From: Bacillus rhizoplanae
Lineage (GTDB): Bacteria > Bacillota > Bacilli > Bacillales > Bacillaceae_G
Assembly: GCF_917563915.1 (NCBI RefSeq)
Contig: NZ_CAKJTI010000004.1
Coordinates: 124,001-188,000 of the forward strand
Length of the DNA: 64,000 nucleotides
Reading direction: 5' to 3'
The notes below the pieces were generated by a model that was not told the origin of the DNA, searched no databases, and saw only the letters and a list, made by a program, of their open reading frames with translations. Each line of letters begins with the position of its first letter. Positions within the stretch are counted from its first letter, which is position 1. Made by a program: the position numbers and the translations under genes. This document shows positions 1 through 9,740 of the stretch, in pieces.

Positions 1-75
1 CGCGATGCAAAAATATGTGAGATTTATGAAGGAACAAGTGAGATTCAGCGCTTAGTTATTAGTAGAGCGCTTTAA
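1..75 (+). CDS. Acyl-CoA dehydrogenase, C-terminal end (partial)
   Basis: The window opens inside a gene. The last 24 codons read [20 protein letters not shown] and then SRAL before TAA. This is the conserved C-terminal end of acyl-CoA dehydrogenases, holding the IYEGTxEIQ segment with the region of the catalytic base and FAD contacts. It matches almost residue for residue the end of the next gene, so two paralogous FAD-dependent dehydrogenases lie in tandem 13 bases apart, most likely in one fatty-acid or branched-chain acyl-CoA oxidation operon. Only the end is visible, so substrate class cannot be judged. Confidence 0.85.
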   Translation, partial: RDAKICEIYEGTSEIQRLVISRAL

Positions 76-88
76 GGGGGAAATAGAG

Positions 89-1228
89 ATGCACTTTAAA
101 TTATCAGAAGAACATGAAATGATTCGGAAAATGGTTCGTGATTTTTCGAGAAATGAAGTGGCACCAACGGCAGCAGAGCGCGACGAGGAAGAACGGTTTG
201 ACCGCGCCTTGTTTGATCAAATGGCGGAGCTAGGCTTAACTGGTATTCCATGGCCTGAAGAGTACGGCGGAATTGGAAGCGATTACTTAGCTTATGTGAT
301 TGCGGTAGAAGAGCTGTCGCGCGTTTGCGCATCTACAGCTGTAACATTATCGGCGCATACATCGCTTGCAGGATGGCCAATTTTTAAATTTGGTACAGAG
401 GAGCAAAAACAGAAATATTTACGTCCGATGGCAGAAGGAAAGAAAATTGGCGCTTATGGCTTAACGGAGCCGGGTTCAGGCTCAGATGCTGGCGGAATGA
501 AAACAACAGCAAAGCGTGACGGCGATCACTATATTTTAAACGGTTCGAAAATCTTTATTACAAACGGTGGAATCGCGGATATTTATGTTGTATTTGCGCT
601 GACAGATCCAGAATCAAAGCAGCGCGGTACAAGTGCATTTATTGTGGAAAGTGATGCACCTGGATTTTCTGTTGGAAAGAAAGAGAGTAAGCTCGGTATT
701 CGTTCTTCACCAACGACGGAAATTATATTTGAAGACTGCCGCATCCCTGCCGAGAACTTACTTGGTGAGGAAGGGCAAGGATTTAAAATTGCGATGCAAA
801 CATTAGATGGCGGCCGTAATGGTATTGCTGCACAAGCGGTCGGCATCGCACAAGGCGCACTTGATGCCGCTGCTGATTATGCGAAGGAACGTCATCAATT
901 TGGGAAACCAATTGCCGCGCAGCAGGGGATTGGCTTTAAACTAGCAGATATGGCGACGGGTGTAGAGGCGGCACGTTTGTTAACATATCAAGCTGCTTGG
1001 CTCGAATCAGAAGGGCTGCCGTATGGCAAAGAATCGGCAATGTCGAAATTGTTTGCGGGAGATACAGCGATGAAAGTGACAACCGAGGCTGTGCAAGTAT
1101 TCGGAGGATATGGTTATACGAAAGATTATCCAGTTGAACGTTTTATGCGTGATGCGAAGATTACGCAAATTTACGAAGGAACGCAAGAAATTCAGCGCCT
1201 TGTTATTTCACGTATGTTAACTAAGTAG
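89..1228 (+). CDS. Acyl-CoA dehydrogenase
   Basis: This 379-residue protein has full family length. It oxidises acyl-CoA to trans-2-enoyl-CoA using FAD and passes electrons to electron-transfer flavoprotein. Visible marks are the signature [16 protein letters not shown] near residues 125-140, KIFITNGG near 152-160, the helical C-terminal domain with the [20 protein letters not shown] segment, and [10 protein letters not shown] at the end, where the general base Glu lies. The start follows a GGGGGAAA-type ribosome site at 76-82. It is the second of two tandem dehydrogenases and is followed by a TetR regulator, an arrangement typical of Bacillus fatty-acid degradation operons. Short- or medium-chain acyl substrates are likely, but the exact one is not shown. 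Confidence 0.93.
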   Translation: MHFKLSEEHEMIRKMVRDFSRNEVAPTAAERDEEERFDRALFDQMAELGLTGIPWPEEYGGIGSDYLAYVIAVEELSRVCASTAVTLSAHTSLAGWPIFKFGTEEQKQKYLRPMAEGKKIGAYGLTEPGSGSDAGGMKTTAKRDGDHYILNGSKIFITNGGIADIYVVFALTDPESKQRGTSAFIVESDAPGFSVGKKESKLGIRSSPTTEIIFEDCRIPAENLLGEEGQGFKIAMQTLDGGRNGIAAQAVGIAQGALDAAADYAKERHQFGKPIAAQQGIGFKLADMATGVEAARLLTYQAAWLESEGLPYGKESAMSKLFAGDTAMKVTTEAVQVFGGYGYTKDYPVERFMRDAKITQIYEGTQEIQRLVISRMLTK

Positions 1229-1234
1229 AAGCTA

Positions 1235-1266
1235 GAAGAAGCGTAGGGAAGCTCCTACGCTTCTTC
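1235..1266 (+). terminator. Perfect 13-bp hairpin between dehydrogenase and tetR genes
   Basis: Arms 1235-1247 (GAAGAAGCGTAGG) and 1254-1266 are exact complements with a 6-base loop. No T tract follows, so it may be an attenuating or RNA-processing hairpin rather than a full intrinsic terminator. Confidence 0.5.
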
Positions 1267-1288
1267 CTGCAAAATGACAGAAAAAGGG

Positions 1289-1927
1289 GTGAAGGAGATG
1301 GTTAAGCACAATGTACAAGCATCTGTGAAAGATGAAAGGCTTATTGCACTTCGGCGTGAGCAAATGATTAAAGGTGCTGTGCAGCTCTTTAAGCAAAAAG
1401 GATTTCCGCGCACAACAACGAGAGAAATCGCGAAAGCAGCAGGCTTTAGCATTGGTACACTCTATGAATATATTCGAACGAAAGATGATGTGCTTTATTT
1501 AGTGTGCGATAGCATTTATGAACATGTAAAAGAGCGTTTAGAGCAAGTGCTGTGCAGAGAAAAAGGCAGCGTTGATAGTTTAAAAGCCGCGATTACAAAT
1601 TATTTTAAAGTTATGGATGAGTTGCAAGAAGAGGTTCTTATTATGTATCAAGAAGTTCGTTTTTTGCCAAAAGAGTCGCTGCCTTACGTATTAGAGAAAG
1701 AATTTCAAATGGTAGGGATGTTCGAAAATATTTTGCAGCAATGTGTTCAAAATAAGGTATTTATTTTAACAAAAAAAGAGATTCAACTGCTTGCTCATAA
1801 TATTTTTATTCAAGGACAAATGTGGGGATTTCGGCGCTGGGCGCTGCAGAAACTTTATACATTGGAAGAATATACAGAGATGCAAATTCGTTATGTATTA
1901 AATGGTGCTCATATGATTCAAAACTAA
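1289..1927 (+). CDS. TetR/AcrR family transcriptional regulator (fatty-acid type)
   Basis: An N-terminal TetR helix-turn-helix is clear: MIKGAVQLFKQKGFPRTTTR, then EIAKAAGFSIGTLYEYIRTK, near residues 25-65. A helical ligand-binding domain follows. It sits right after two acyl-CoA dehydrogenase genes, so control of fatty-acid degradation with acyl-CoA as ligand (as for FadR of B. subtilis) is likely by context. The start is uncertain: GTG 1289 (given here), ATG 1298 and ATG 1274 are all in frame. The only Shine-Dalgarno-like tract, GAAGGAG at 1291-1297, touches the ATG at 1298 and is too close for it, while GTG 1289 follows AAAAAGGG. Start choice changes only a few residues. Confidence 0.85.
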   Translation: MKEMVKHNVQASVKDERLIALRREQMIKGAVQLFKQKGFPRTTTREIAKAAGFSIGTLYEYIRTKDDVLYLVCDSIYEHVKERLEQVLCREKGSVDSLKAAITNYFKVMDELQEEVLIMYQEVRFLPKESLPYVLEKEFQMVGMFENILQQCVQNKVFILTKKEIQLLAHNIFIQGQMWGFRRWALQKLYTLEEYTEMQIRYVLNGAHMIQN

Positions 1928-1953
1928 AAAGGACGATAACGTTGCAATATGTA

Positions 1954-1984
1954 GGGGAATCACTTTACGATTCCCCATTTTTTT
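1954..1984 (+). terminator. Intrinsic terminator after tetR gene
   Basis: GGGGAATC (1954-1961) pairs with GATTCCCC (1969-1976), followed by a run of seven T. It ends the acyl-CoA dehydrogenase/tetR unit ahead of rpoE. Confidence 0.85.
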
Positions 1985-2088
1985 GTGGCATATTTGGTGA
2001 AGTTTTGTTTATAATGAATAGTATGGATTTTTTTTGAACAGGCCTTTATATAATTAGGATATATTTTAAGAAAGGAAGTGCCGCATAA

Positions 2089-2616
2089 GTGAGTTTAAAG
2101 CAATATTCACCAGAAGAGCTAAAAGAATTGTCCATGATCGAAGCTGTACATAGCTTGTTAGGGGAAAAACAACAAGCAACATCTTTTCACGATCTAGTTC
2201 AAGAAATTGCTCAATTACTGGGACTATCTGAAGAGCAAGTTGCTGCGAGAATCGCACAATTTTATACAGATTTAAATATCGATGGGCGCTTTATCAATCT
2301 CGGAGAAAATCGTTGGGGACTACGCGGATGGTATCCATACGAGCAAATCGATGAGGAAATCTTACCTCAACCGAAGCCTAAGAAGAAACGTAAGGTAGAA
2401 GAGGACGAGCTAGATGACTACAGCGATGATGACGAGGACAGCTTCGAAGAGTTAGACGAAGATGAAGACGAAGATGTAGAAGATCTTGATGAAATTCTTG
2501 AAGATGAAGATGAAGATGAAGATGAAGATCTTGAGGATCTAGAAGACGACGATGATTTTGCCGATGAAGATGAGTTAGAATACGACGAATCAGAAGAAGA
2601 AGAGGAAGAACAGTAG
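2089..2616 (+). CDS. rpoE: DNA-directed RNA polymerase delta subunit
   Basis: This 175-residue protein is the Gram-positive delta factor, which improves RNA polymerase recycling and promoter selectivity by displacing nucleic acid. The folded N-terminal HARE-type domain (about residues 1-90, with [15 protein letters not shown] and the [15 protein letters not shown] end) is followed by a short basic patch PKPKKKRK and then about 75 residues that are nearly all Asp and Glu, the unstructured acidic tail that defines the family. Translation starts at GTG 2089 after AAAGGAAG (2071-2078). Position just upstream of pyrG matches other Bacillus genomes. The acidic tail is encoded by GAY/GAR-rich, slightly repetitive DNA (2400-2610). 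Confidence 0.97.
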   Translation: MSLKQYSPEELKELSMIEAVHSLLGEKQQATSFHDLVQEIAQLLGLSEEQVAARIAQFYTDLNIDGRFINLGENRWGLRGWYPYEQIDEEILPQPKPKKKRKVEEDELDDYSDDDEDSFEELDEDEDEDVEDLDEILEDEDEDEDEDLEDLEDDDDFADEDELEYDESEEEEEEQ

Positions 2617-2619
2617 TCC

Positions 2620-2661
2620 TTGACTTTTTATTATCGTCCATGTAGAATCATTTTTGGGCTC
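2620..2661 (+). promoter_or_regulatory. pyrG promoter with GGGCTC transcription start
   Basis: TTGACT (2620-2625) and TAGAAT (2643-2648) are separated by exactly 17 bases. Seven bases later is GGGCTC (2656-2661). B. subtilis pyrG transcripts start at the same GGGCUC sequence, where low CTP causes repeated G addition. The promoter begins four bases after the rpoE stop codon. Confidence 0.85.
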
Positions 2662-2700
2662 TTTAAAAAAGACGATAATAACTTTTACGTGTAAATATAA

Positions 2701-2757
2701 AAGAAAATTGCTCCCTATTTATTACTTTTAGTGATAAAGGGAGCAATTTTCTTTTTT
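2701..2757 (+). terminator. pyrG leader attenuator (CTP-sensitive)
   Basis: AAGAAAATTGCTCCCT (2701-2716) pairs with the complementary arm 2738-2753, followed by a T tract, about 45-100 bases into the pyrG transcript. The 5' arm holds GCTCCCT. In the known B. subtilis mechanism, extra G residues added at the transcript 5' end under CTP shortage pair with this C/T-rich arm and prevent termination. All parts needed are present here. Confidence 0.85.
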
Positions 2758-2839
2758 GTTTTTTGTTTAGAAAAACGAAAGAGTCTAACAATAAGATAAG
2801 GTAAGTGTTATCTACATACGTTGCGATTTGCAGCGATGA

Positions 2840-4480
<1,641 letters not shown>

Positions 4481-4485
4481 TAAGA

Positions 4486-4515
4486 AAAAAGGCGTCCTAT
4501 ATAGGGCGCCTTTTT
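4486..4515. terminator. Bidirectional terminator between pyrG and DUF2529 gene
   Basis: AAAAAGGCGTCCTAT pairs with ATAGGGCGCCTTTTT. It has an A tract on one side and a T tract on the other, so it can serve both convergent genes. Confidence 0.88.
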
Positions 4516-4518
4516 ACG

Positions 4519-5046
4519 TTACTCATATTCATTCATAATGTCATCGATTGTAAATTTTAATCCATGATATGCAAATAAAGCCGTTATTAAACTTGGAAAG
4601 CCATAGCGAGAGCCATCGTCATCTGGAATTAATGCCTTTACAAGTTTTGTATCGATATGTGCATCGGTGAATTGTTCTAGCGACAATTCGCCTTCTTGTT
4701 TTGCAGAAATACCAACAATAAAATGACCGTTTTCTTGCAACTGCTTTGCTAATGAAATGATATCTTCATCTGTGGAAAAGCGGCTGATAAGTAGTATACG
4801 GTCGGCGACGGTTACGCCTGCTTGTTTACCGTCTTCAAATAGCCGTTTTGCATTTTGCATAGGCTCGGATCCATACAAAGCTTCACAAATTACACCTTCC
4901 ATCTCTTTCGTACCGTGCAAATAAATGTGGCCATCTCCAACCAATGCTTGTGCAAGTAAACGAGCGCTATCTTCTATATTCATCTCTTCTTTCTGAGCAA
5001 TTCTTGTGAAATAGCCACCCAGCTGAGTGGAAAAAATTTTAAACAT
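4519..5046 (-). CDS. DUF2529 family protein (YwjG-like)
   Basis: This 175-residue cytoplasmic protein resembles B. subtilis YwjG, which lies in the same place between pyrG and spo0F. It has an SIS-like alpha/beta pattern: GDGHIYLHGTKEMEGV near residues 37-52, then VADRILLISRFSTDEDIISL and GHFIVGISAKQEG, as in sugar-isomerase folds that bind phosphosugars. No catalytic residues can be assigned and the function is unknown. Start ATG at 5046 is preceded on its strand by AAAGGAG. It is the only minus-strand gene in the first 18 kb and is convergent with pyrG. Confidence 0.85.
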   Translation of the reverse strand: MFKIFSTQLGGYFTRIAQKEEMNIEDSARLLAQALVGDGHIYLHGTKEMEGVICEALYGSEPMQNAKRLFEDGKQAGVTVADRILLISRFSTDEDIISLAKQLQENGHFIVGISAKQEGELSLEQFTDAHIDTKLVKALIPDDDGSRYGFPSLITALFAYHGLKFTIDDIMNEYE

Positions 5047-5152
5047 GAGGATTCTCCTTTCTAACGTGTTAGACGGCTTTCATTATAGCTCATTTTTTCA
5101 TAAAGGCGCTAGCGCTAGTAAATAGTAGGCGGTAAAATAAGAAAGAGTAGGA

Positions 5153-5179
5153 AGGAATTTGATAAAAAGTAGCGAAAAT
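5153..5179 (+). promoter_or_regulatory. Candidate sigma-H promoter of spo0F
   Basis: AGGAATTT (5153-5160) and AGCGAAAAT (5171-5179), with about 10 bases between them, resemble the sigma-H elements AGGAWWW and RNNGAAWWW. spo0F of B. subtilis is known to be driven by sigma-H. A 10-bp palindrome GCGCTAGCGC lies at 5106-5115. Confidence 0.5.
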
Positions 5180-5236
5180 AATCGAAAGAGATATGAGAAA
5201 TATAAATTTTGTATTTATATAGAAAGGTTGGATAAC

Positions 5237-5605
5237 ATGGAAGGGAAAATCCTAATCGTTGATGATCAATACGGCATTCGTGTTTTATTACACGAGGTGT
5301 TTCAAAAGGAAGGTTATCAAACATTCCAAGCAGCAAACGGTTTTCAAGCCCTTGATATTGTGAAAAAAGACTGTCCTGATTTAGTTATTTTAGATATGAA
5401 AATTCCAGGTATGGATGGAATTGAAATTTTAAAACATGTGAAAGAAATTAATCGAGAAATTAAAGTGATTTTAATGACGGCTTATGGTGAATTAGATATG
5501 ATCCAAGAAGCGAAAGACCTTGGTGCATTAATGCACTTTGCAAAGCCGTTCGATATTGATGAAATTCGTAGTGCTGTGCGAAAAGAAATTACAGTACAAG
5601 CATAA
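5237..5605 (+). CDS. spo0F: Sporulation phosphorelay response regulator Spo0F
   Basis: This 122-residue single receiver domain takes phosphate from sporulation kinases and passes it through Spo0B to Spo0A. It shows the acidic pair Asp9-Asp10 (ILIVDDQYG), the phosphoacceptor Asp53 in [13 protein letters not shown], Thr81 (LMTAYGE) and Lys103 (FAKPFD), the full set for a working receiver. There is no output domain, as expected for Spo0F. ATG 5237 follows GAAAGG and gives the family length; an upstream in-frame TTG would add 26 residues unlike any Spo0F. The neighbour fbaA is the same as in B. subtilis. Confidence 0.97.
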   Translation: MEGKILIVDDQYGIRVLLHEVFQKEGYQTFQAANGFQALDIVKKDCPDLVILDMKIPGMDGIEILKHVKEINREIKVILMTAYGELDMIQEAKDLGALMHFAKPFDIDEIRSAVRKEITVQA

Positions 5606-5768
5606 TCGTGAATTTTTTATTAAAAAATACAGAAAAAAGCGTTTTCATGGACTGGTGAGCAGGTGAATGCAGTTGAGTTTTTGAGTACAAGTTGGTATCC
5701 TATGGAGTGTAGAAAAAAGTCCGGTATGTGATTATACATATTTTTCCTGGTCGTGGTCATACTACCAT

Positions 5769-5784
5769 CGATAAGAACTTATCG
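5769..5784. promoter_or_regulatory. 16-bp perfect palindrome upstream of fbaA
   Basis: CGATAAGAACTTATCG is fully self-complementary apart from its central AA. It ends 31 bases before the fbaA start codon and could be an operator or a small mRNA hairpin. No regulator is identified. Confidence 0.4.
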
Positions 5785-5815
5785 GATACAAAAAACGTTT
5801 TTAGGAGGATTCACC

Positions 5816-6673
5816 ATGCCTTTAGTTTCCATGAAAGAAATGCTAAACAAAGCGCTAGAAGGAAAATACGCAGTTGGTCAATTCAACATGAACAACCTAG
5901 AATGGACACAAGCTATCTTAGCTGCTGCGGAAGAAGAAAAATCTCCTGTAATTTTAGGTGTATCTGAGGGTGCAGCTCGTCATATGACTGGTTTCAAAAC
6001 AGTTGTAGCTATGGTTAAAGCTTTAATCGAAGAAATGAACATCACTGTTCCTGTAGCGATTCACCTTGACCATGGTTCAAGCTTCGAAAAATGTAAAGAA
6101 GCAATTGATGCAGGTTTCACATCTGTAATGATCGACGCTTCTCATCACGCATTTGAAGAAAATATCGAAACTACTAAAAAAGTAGTAGAATATGCACATG
6201 CTCGTAACGTATCTGTAGAAGCTGAGCTTGGTACAGTTGGCGGACAAGAAGACGACGTAGTAGCTGAAGGTGTTATCTACGCTGATCCTCAAGAATGTAA
6301 AGAACTAGTAGCTGCAACAGGTATTGATTGCCTAGCTCCAGCATTAGGTTCTGTACATGGTCCTTACAAAGGTGAGCCTAACTTAGGATTCAAAGAAATG
6401 GAAGAAGTACGTGACTTAACTGGTGTACCTTTAGTACTTCATGGTGGTACTGGTATCCCAACAGCTGACATCACAAAAGCTATCTCTTTAGGTACTTCTA
6501 AAATCAACGTAAACACTGAAAACCAAATTGAGTTTACAAAAGCGGTTCGTGAAGTATTAAATAAAGACCAAGAAGTTTATGATCCTCGTAAATTTATCGG
6601 ACCTGGTCGTGAAGCAATTAAAGCGACTGTAATCGGTAAAATTCGTGAATTTGGTTCTAACGGTCAAGCATAA
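5816..6673 (+). CDS. fbaA: Class II fructose-bisphosphate aldolase
   Basis: This 285-residue zinc-dependent aldolase interconverts fructose 1,6-bisphosphate with dihydroxyacetone phosphate and glyceraldehyde 3-phosphate in glycolysis and gluconeogenesis. Zinc and substrate residues are visible in HLDHGSSFE (near residue 82), [11 protein letters not shown] (near 178) and VLHGGTGIP (near 207). ATG 5816 follows TTAGGAGG at ideal distance; the longer frame upstream has no support. Codon use looks strongly adapted, as for a highly expressed gene. In B. subtilis a transaldolase-like gene follows fbaA; here murA2 follows directly. Confidence 0.97.
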   Translation: MPLVSMKEMLNKALEGKYAVGQFNMNNLEWTQAILAAAEEEKSPVILGVSEGAARHMTGFKTVVAMVKALIEEMNITVPVAIHLDHGSSFEKCKEAIDAGFTSVMIDASHHAFEENIETTKKVVEYAHARNVSVEAELGTVGGQEDDVVAEGVIYADPQECKELVAATGIDCLAPALGSVHGPYKGEPNLGFKEMEEVRDLTGVPLVLHGGTGIPTADITKAISLGTSKINVNTENQIEFTKAVREVLNKDQEVYDPRKFIGPGREAIKATVIGKIREFGSNGQA

Positions 6674-6690
6674 TTCTAAAAATGTTTTTA

Positions 6691-6722
6691 GAAACCGTCT
6701 AGCCTTTTAGACGGTTTCGTTT
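6691..6722 (+). terminator. Intrinsic terminator after fbaA
   Basis: GAAACCGTCTA (6691-6701) pairs perfectly with 6708-6718, loop GCCTTT, then a T-rich tail. Confidence 0.85.
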
Positions 6723-6934
6723 CGTTGTATAATGAAAGCGTGAACAATTAATGGGATAGACAAATTTCTACTTGTTAAGGCGTTTGGAAGGAAAAATTTT
6801 TATAATTGTGTAAAAATAGAGGAAACAAATAGCATGGATATACTCATACGTGTAAAAACGTATCCGAAGCGGTGGAATCACCCGTTATAGTGGGGGCTGG
6901 AACGGTAGATGAATTCACAAGAAGGGGGCTCAAA

Positions 6935-8224
6935 ATGGACAAGTTGCTGATTGAAGGCGGTGTGCCTTTACAAGGTTCGATTCGTGTAAGCGGTGCAAAA
7001 AATAGTGCTGTTGCGCTTATTCCCGCAACCATTTTAGCAGAAACACCAGTTACAATCGGTGGTGTACCTAATATTTCTGATGTGAAAATACTAGGTGACT
7101 TATTAGAAGAAATTGGTGGTTCTGTTACGTATCATCAAGACGAAGAAATGACAATTGATCCTTCCAAAATGGTAGCCATGCCTCTTCCAAATGGAAAGGT
7201 AAAAAAATTGCGTGCTTCCTATTATTTAATGGGAGCGATGCTAGGCCGTTTCAAAAAAGCAGTAATTGGGCTTCCTGGTGGATGTCATCTGGGACCAAGG
7301 CCAATTGATCAGCATATTAAGGGGTTTGAAGCGCTTGGAGCACATGTAACAAATGAGCAAGGTGCAATATATTTACGTGCAGATGAACTGCGGGGAGCAC
7401 GTATTTATTTAGATGTTGTCAGCGTAGGTGCGACAATTAATATTATGCTTGCTGCAGTGCGTGCAACAGGTAGAACAGTAATTGAAAATGCAGCGAAAGA
7501 ACCAGAAATTATTGATGTAGCGACGCTTCTTACAAGCATGGGTGCTCGTATTAAAGGAGCAGGAACAGATGTAATTCGTATTGATGGTGTTGAATCGCTT
7601 CATGGTTGTTACCATTCTATTATTCCTGATCGCATTGAAGCTGGAACATATATGATTTTGGGCGCAGCTTCTGGCGGTGAAGTTACAGTTGATAATGTGA
7701 TTCCACAGCATTTAGAATCCATAACGGCTAAGCTTCGAGAAATGGGTGTAAAAGTAGATACACATGATGATCAAATTGTGGTGAATGGGAATCGCCAGCT
7801 AAAAATGGTAGATGTGAAAACACTCGTATATCCAGGGTTTCCAACTGATTTACAGCAACCATTTACAGCGTTATTAACGAAGGCGAATGGAACGGCAGTT
7901 GTAACGGATACCATTTATGGAGCGCGTTTTAAACATATAGATGAATTAAGAAGAATGAATGCGCAAATTAAAGTGGAAGGTCGTTCCGCTATCGTAACAG
8001 GCCCTGCTTCGCTGCAAGGAGCCAAAGTGAAAGCGAGTGACTTACGCGCCGGGGCTGCTCTTGTAATCGCAGGTTTAATGGCAGAAGGAATCACAGAAGT
8101 TACAGGATTAGAGCATATTGATCGTGGATATGAAAATTTAGAAGATAAGCTTCGAGGTCTTGGAGCGAAAATCTGGCGTGAAAAAATGACAAGTCAAGAG
8201 ATTGAACAGATGAAAAATGCATAA
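6935..8224 (+). CDS. murA2: UDP-N-acetylglucosamine 1-carboxyvinyltransferase 2
   Basis: This 429-residue enzyme performs the first committed step of peptidoglycan synthesis, moving enolpyruvate from PEP to UDP-GlcNAc. It corresponds by position to murAB/murZ of B. subtilis. The catalytic Cys117, also the fosfomycin target, is in [16 protein letters not shown], and [13 protein letters not shown] near residue 20 is the conserved N-terminal motif. ATG 6935 follows GAAGGGGG; an in-frame extension upstream (from 6872) is not part of the family. It is one of two MurA genes in the window, the other at 49222; the pair differ clearly in sequence, so they are old paralogues. Confidence 0.96.
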   Translation: MDKLLIEGGVPLQGSIRVSGAKNSAVALIPATILAETPVTIGGVPNISDVKILGDLLEEIGGSVTYHQDEEMTIDPSKMVAMPLPNGKVKKLRASYYLMGAMLGRFKKAVIGLPGGCHLGPRPIDQHIKGFEALGAHVTNEQGAIYLRADELRGARIYLDVVSVGATINIMLAAVRATGRTVIENAAKEPEIIDVATLLTSMGARIKGAGTDVIRIDGVESLHGCYHSIIPDRIEAGTYMILGAASGGEVTVDNVIPQHLESITAKLREMGVKVDTHDDQIVVNGNRQLKMVDVKTLVYPGFPTDLQQPFTALLTKANGTAVVTDTIYGARFKHIDELRRMNAQIKVEGRSAIVTGPASLQGAKVKASDLRAGAALVIAGLMAEGITEVTGLEHIDRGYENLEDKLRGLGAKIWREKMTSQEIEQMKNA

Positions 8225-8312
8225 AGAACTTTACATGGGTAAAGTGATATATGTGTATGAAGTGTAATTAAAGACGGCATAAGGTGAAAATTCTATTAAA
8301 CGTTAAATGTGA

Positions 8313-8456
8313 GATAAAGTGAAACTTCCATCAGTGGGGGGAGCTTCATCCCCCCACTGATGGTTAGTTGAACCAATCGGGCACTAACGGGCAGTTATCT
8401 CTCACCTATCTTCTTTGTTTTCTCAGAATCTTGAGGTGGGAGTCTTACTGCCCAAA
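8313..8456 (+). repeat. Dispersed B. cereus-group type repeat, copy 1
   Basis: It begins GATAAAGTGAAACTTCCATC. The segment 8328-8363 is a 36-base inverted repeat with perfect 15-bp arms (CCATCAGTGGGGGGA and its complement). It is followed by TTGAACCAATCGGG and a CGGGCAGT ... ACTGCCC pair. Other copies occur throughout the window, always between genes. The strong hairpin may also help to end murA2 transcripts. Confidence 0.8.
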
Positions 8457-8495
8457 AGTAGCATAAATATTACGGCTTAAAGGAGAGGGATTATA

Positions 8496-9461
8496 GTGGA
8501 AAGAAGTTTATCCATGGAATTAGTACGTGTAACAGAGGCTGCAGCGTTATCATCTGCGCGTTGGATGGGACTCGGTAAGAAAGATGAAGCAGATGGTGCA
8601 GCAACGTCAGCAATGCGCGACGTATTTGATACAGTACCAATGAAAGGAACAGTGGTAATTGGCGAAGGGGAAATGGATGAAGCGCCGATGCTATATATTG
8701 GTGAAAAATTAGGAACTGGATATGGTCCGCGTGTTGATGTGGCGGTTGATCCGTTAGAAGGAACAAATATTGTTGCAGCAGGAGGATGGAATGCGTTAGC
8801 TGTTATTGCGGTAGCAGACCATGGAAATTTACTGCATGCACCTGATATGTATATGGAAAAAATTGCAGTTGGCCCAGAAGCGGTTGGTGCTGTCGATATT
8901 AATGCGCCGGTTATTGATAATTTACGCGCTGTTGCAAAAGCAAAAAACAAGGATATTGAAGATGTTGTAGCAACGATTTTAAACAGACCACGTCACCAAG
9001 CAATTATTGAGGAAATCCGTAAAGCGGGAGCTCGCATTAAATTAATTAACGATGGTGATGTAGCTGGTGCAATCAACACAGCATTTGATCGCACAGGCGT
9101 TGATATTTTATTCGGATCTGGCGGTGCACCTGAAGGGGTACTAGCGGCCGTTGCATTGAAATGTTTAGGCGGAGAAATTCAAGGAAAGCTTCTTCCGCAA
9201 AATGATGCAGAATTACAGCGCTGCAAAAAGATGGGCATCGATGATATTAACCGCATTCTTCGTATGGAAGATTTAGTGAGAGGTGACGATGCAATCTTTG
9301 CGGCAACAGGTGTTACGGACGGAGAATTACTGCGCGGCGTTCAATTTAAAGGAAGTACTGGTACAACACACTCCCTTGTTATGCGTGCGAAATCTGGGAC
9401 AGTTCGCTTTGTTGACGGGCGTCACAGCTTAAGCAAGAAACCAAACTTAGTTATAAAGTAA
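8496..9461 (+). CDS. glpX: Class II fructose-1,6-bisphosphatase
   Basis: This 321-residue GlpX-family phosphatase removes the 1-phosphate of fructose 1,6-bisphosphate in gluconeogenesis. Metal- and substrate-binding segments of the lithium-sensitive phosphatase fold are visible: [14 protein letters not shown] near residue 51 and [16 protein letters not shown] near residue 80, then [10 protein letters not shown] and [13 protein letters not shown] in the second half. The start is GTG 8496 after AAAGGAGAGGG. It sits between murA2 and rho as in B. subtilis (ywjI). With fbaA nearby, the window holds both the aldolase and the phosphatase of the fructose-bisphosphate node. Confidence 0.94.
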   Translation: MERSLSMELVRVTEAAALSSARWMGLGKKDEADGAATSAMRDVFDTVPMKGTVVIGEGEMDEAPMLYIGEKLGTGYGPRVDVAVDPLEGTNIVAAGGWNALAVIAVADHGNLLHAPDMYMEKIAVGPEAVGAVDINAPVIDNLRAVAKAKNKDIEDVVATILNRPRHQAIIEEIRKAGARIKLINDGDVAGAINTAFDRTGVDILFGSGGAPEGVLAAVALKCLGGEIQGKLLPQNDAELQRCKKMGIDDINRILRMEDLVRGDDAIFAATGVTDGELLRGVQFKGSTGTTHSLVMRAKSGTVRFVDGRHSLSKKPNLVIK

Positions 9462-9512
9462 AACTTCCATTAGTGGGGAGGCTTTATCCTCTGCTGATGG
9501 AAAGCTCCCATC
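9461..9512 (+). repeat. Dispersed repeat, partial copy 2
   Basis: TAAAACTTCCATTAGTGGGG and an imperfect complementary arm (CTGCTGATGGAA) follow glpX directly. It resembles only the hairpin end of the repeat family and lacks the CCCGATTGGTTCAAC box. Confidence 0.6.
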
Positions 9513-9550
9513 AATCGTGATAAAATAAAAAGCGTGCAAAAGATGGGTAG

Positions 9551-9586
9551 AGCGAAGACAAATTTTCTTGTCTTCGCTTCTTGTAT
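9551..9586 (+). terminator. Intrinsic terminator after glpX
   Basis: AGCGAAGACAA (9551-9561) pairs perfectly with TTGTCTTCGCT (9568-9578), followed by TCTTGTATTT. It separates glpX from the rho transcript. Confidence 0.75.
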
Positions 9587-9632
9587 TTGTCTCGCAACGT
9601 ATTGATTAAAACGAGGTAAAAGGGTTACAATA

Positions 9633-9740
9633 GTGAATATTACCCTACTTGTACTTATTGCCTTTCATTATTACGTATTTGCCTTCCGTAATTTCCCTTA
9701 CCCATCTGAAAAGAGAATAATATCAAAGTGTGGTGTCTGA
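9633..9740 (+). CDS. Candidate rho leader peptide (35 codons)
   Basis: A small open frame starts at GTG 9633, after AAAAGGG (9618-9624), and reads a hydrophobic peptide (MNITLLVLIAFHYYVFAF, then a short basic tail). Its TGA at 9738-9740 is immediately followed by the rho ATG. rho itself has no good ribosome site, so ribosomes ending this frame could restart on rho. This is inference: the length is short enough to occur by chance and no homologue is recognised. Confidence 0.35.
   Translation: MNITLLVLIAFHYYVFAFRNFPYPSEKRIISKCGV

Noticed and set aside
2400-2610. GAT/GAA-rich tract in rpoE as a mobile or unstable repeat
   Set aside because: It simply encodes the acidic tail that is normal for the delta subunit.
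6830-6934. T-box or other riboswitch before murA2
   Set aside because: The conserved T-box sequence GGGTGGNACCGCG is absent and no terminator stem follows. Only short local pairings were found.
6872-6934. N-terminal extension of MurA2 from an upstream GTG
   Set aside because: MurA family proteins begin at MDKLLIEGG. The good ribosome site GAAGGGGG belongs to ATG 6935.
8477-8950. 157-codon minus-strand frame opposite glpX
   Set aside because: Low-complexity Ala/Ser/Pro translation and full overlap with a clear glpX gene.
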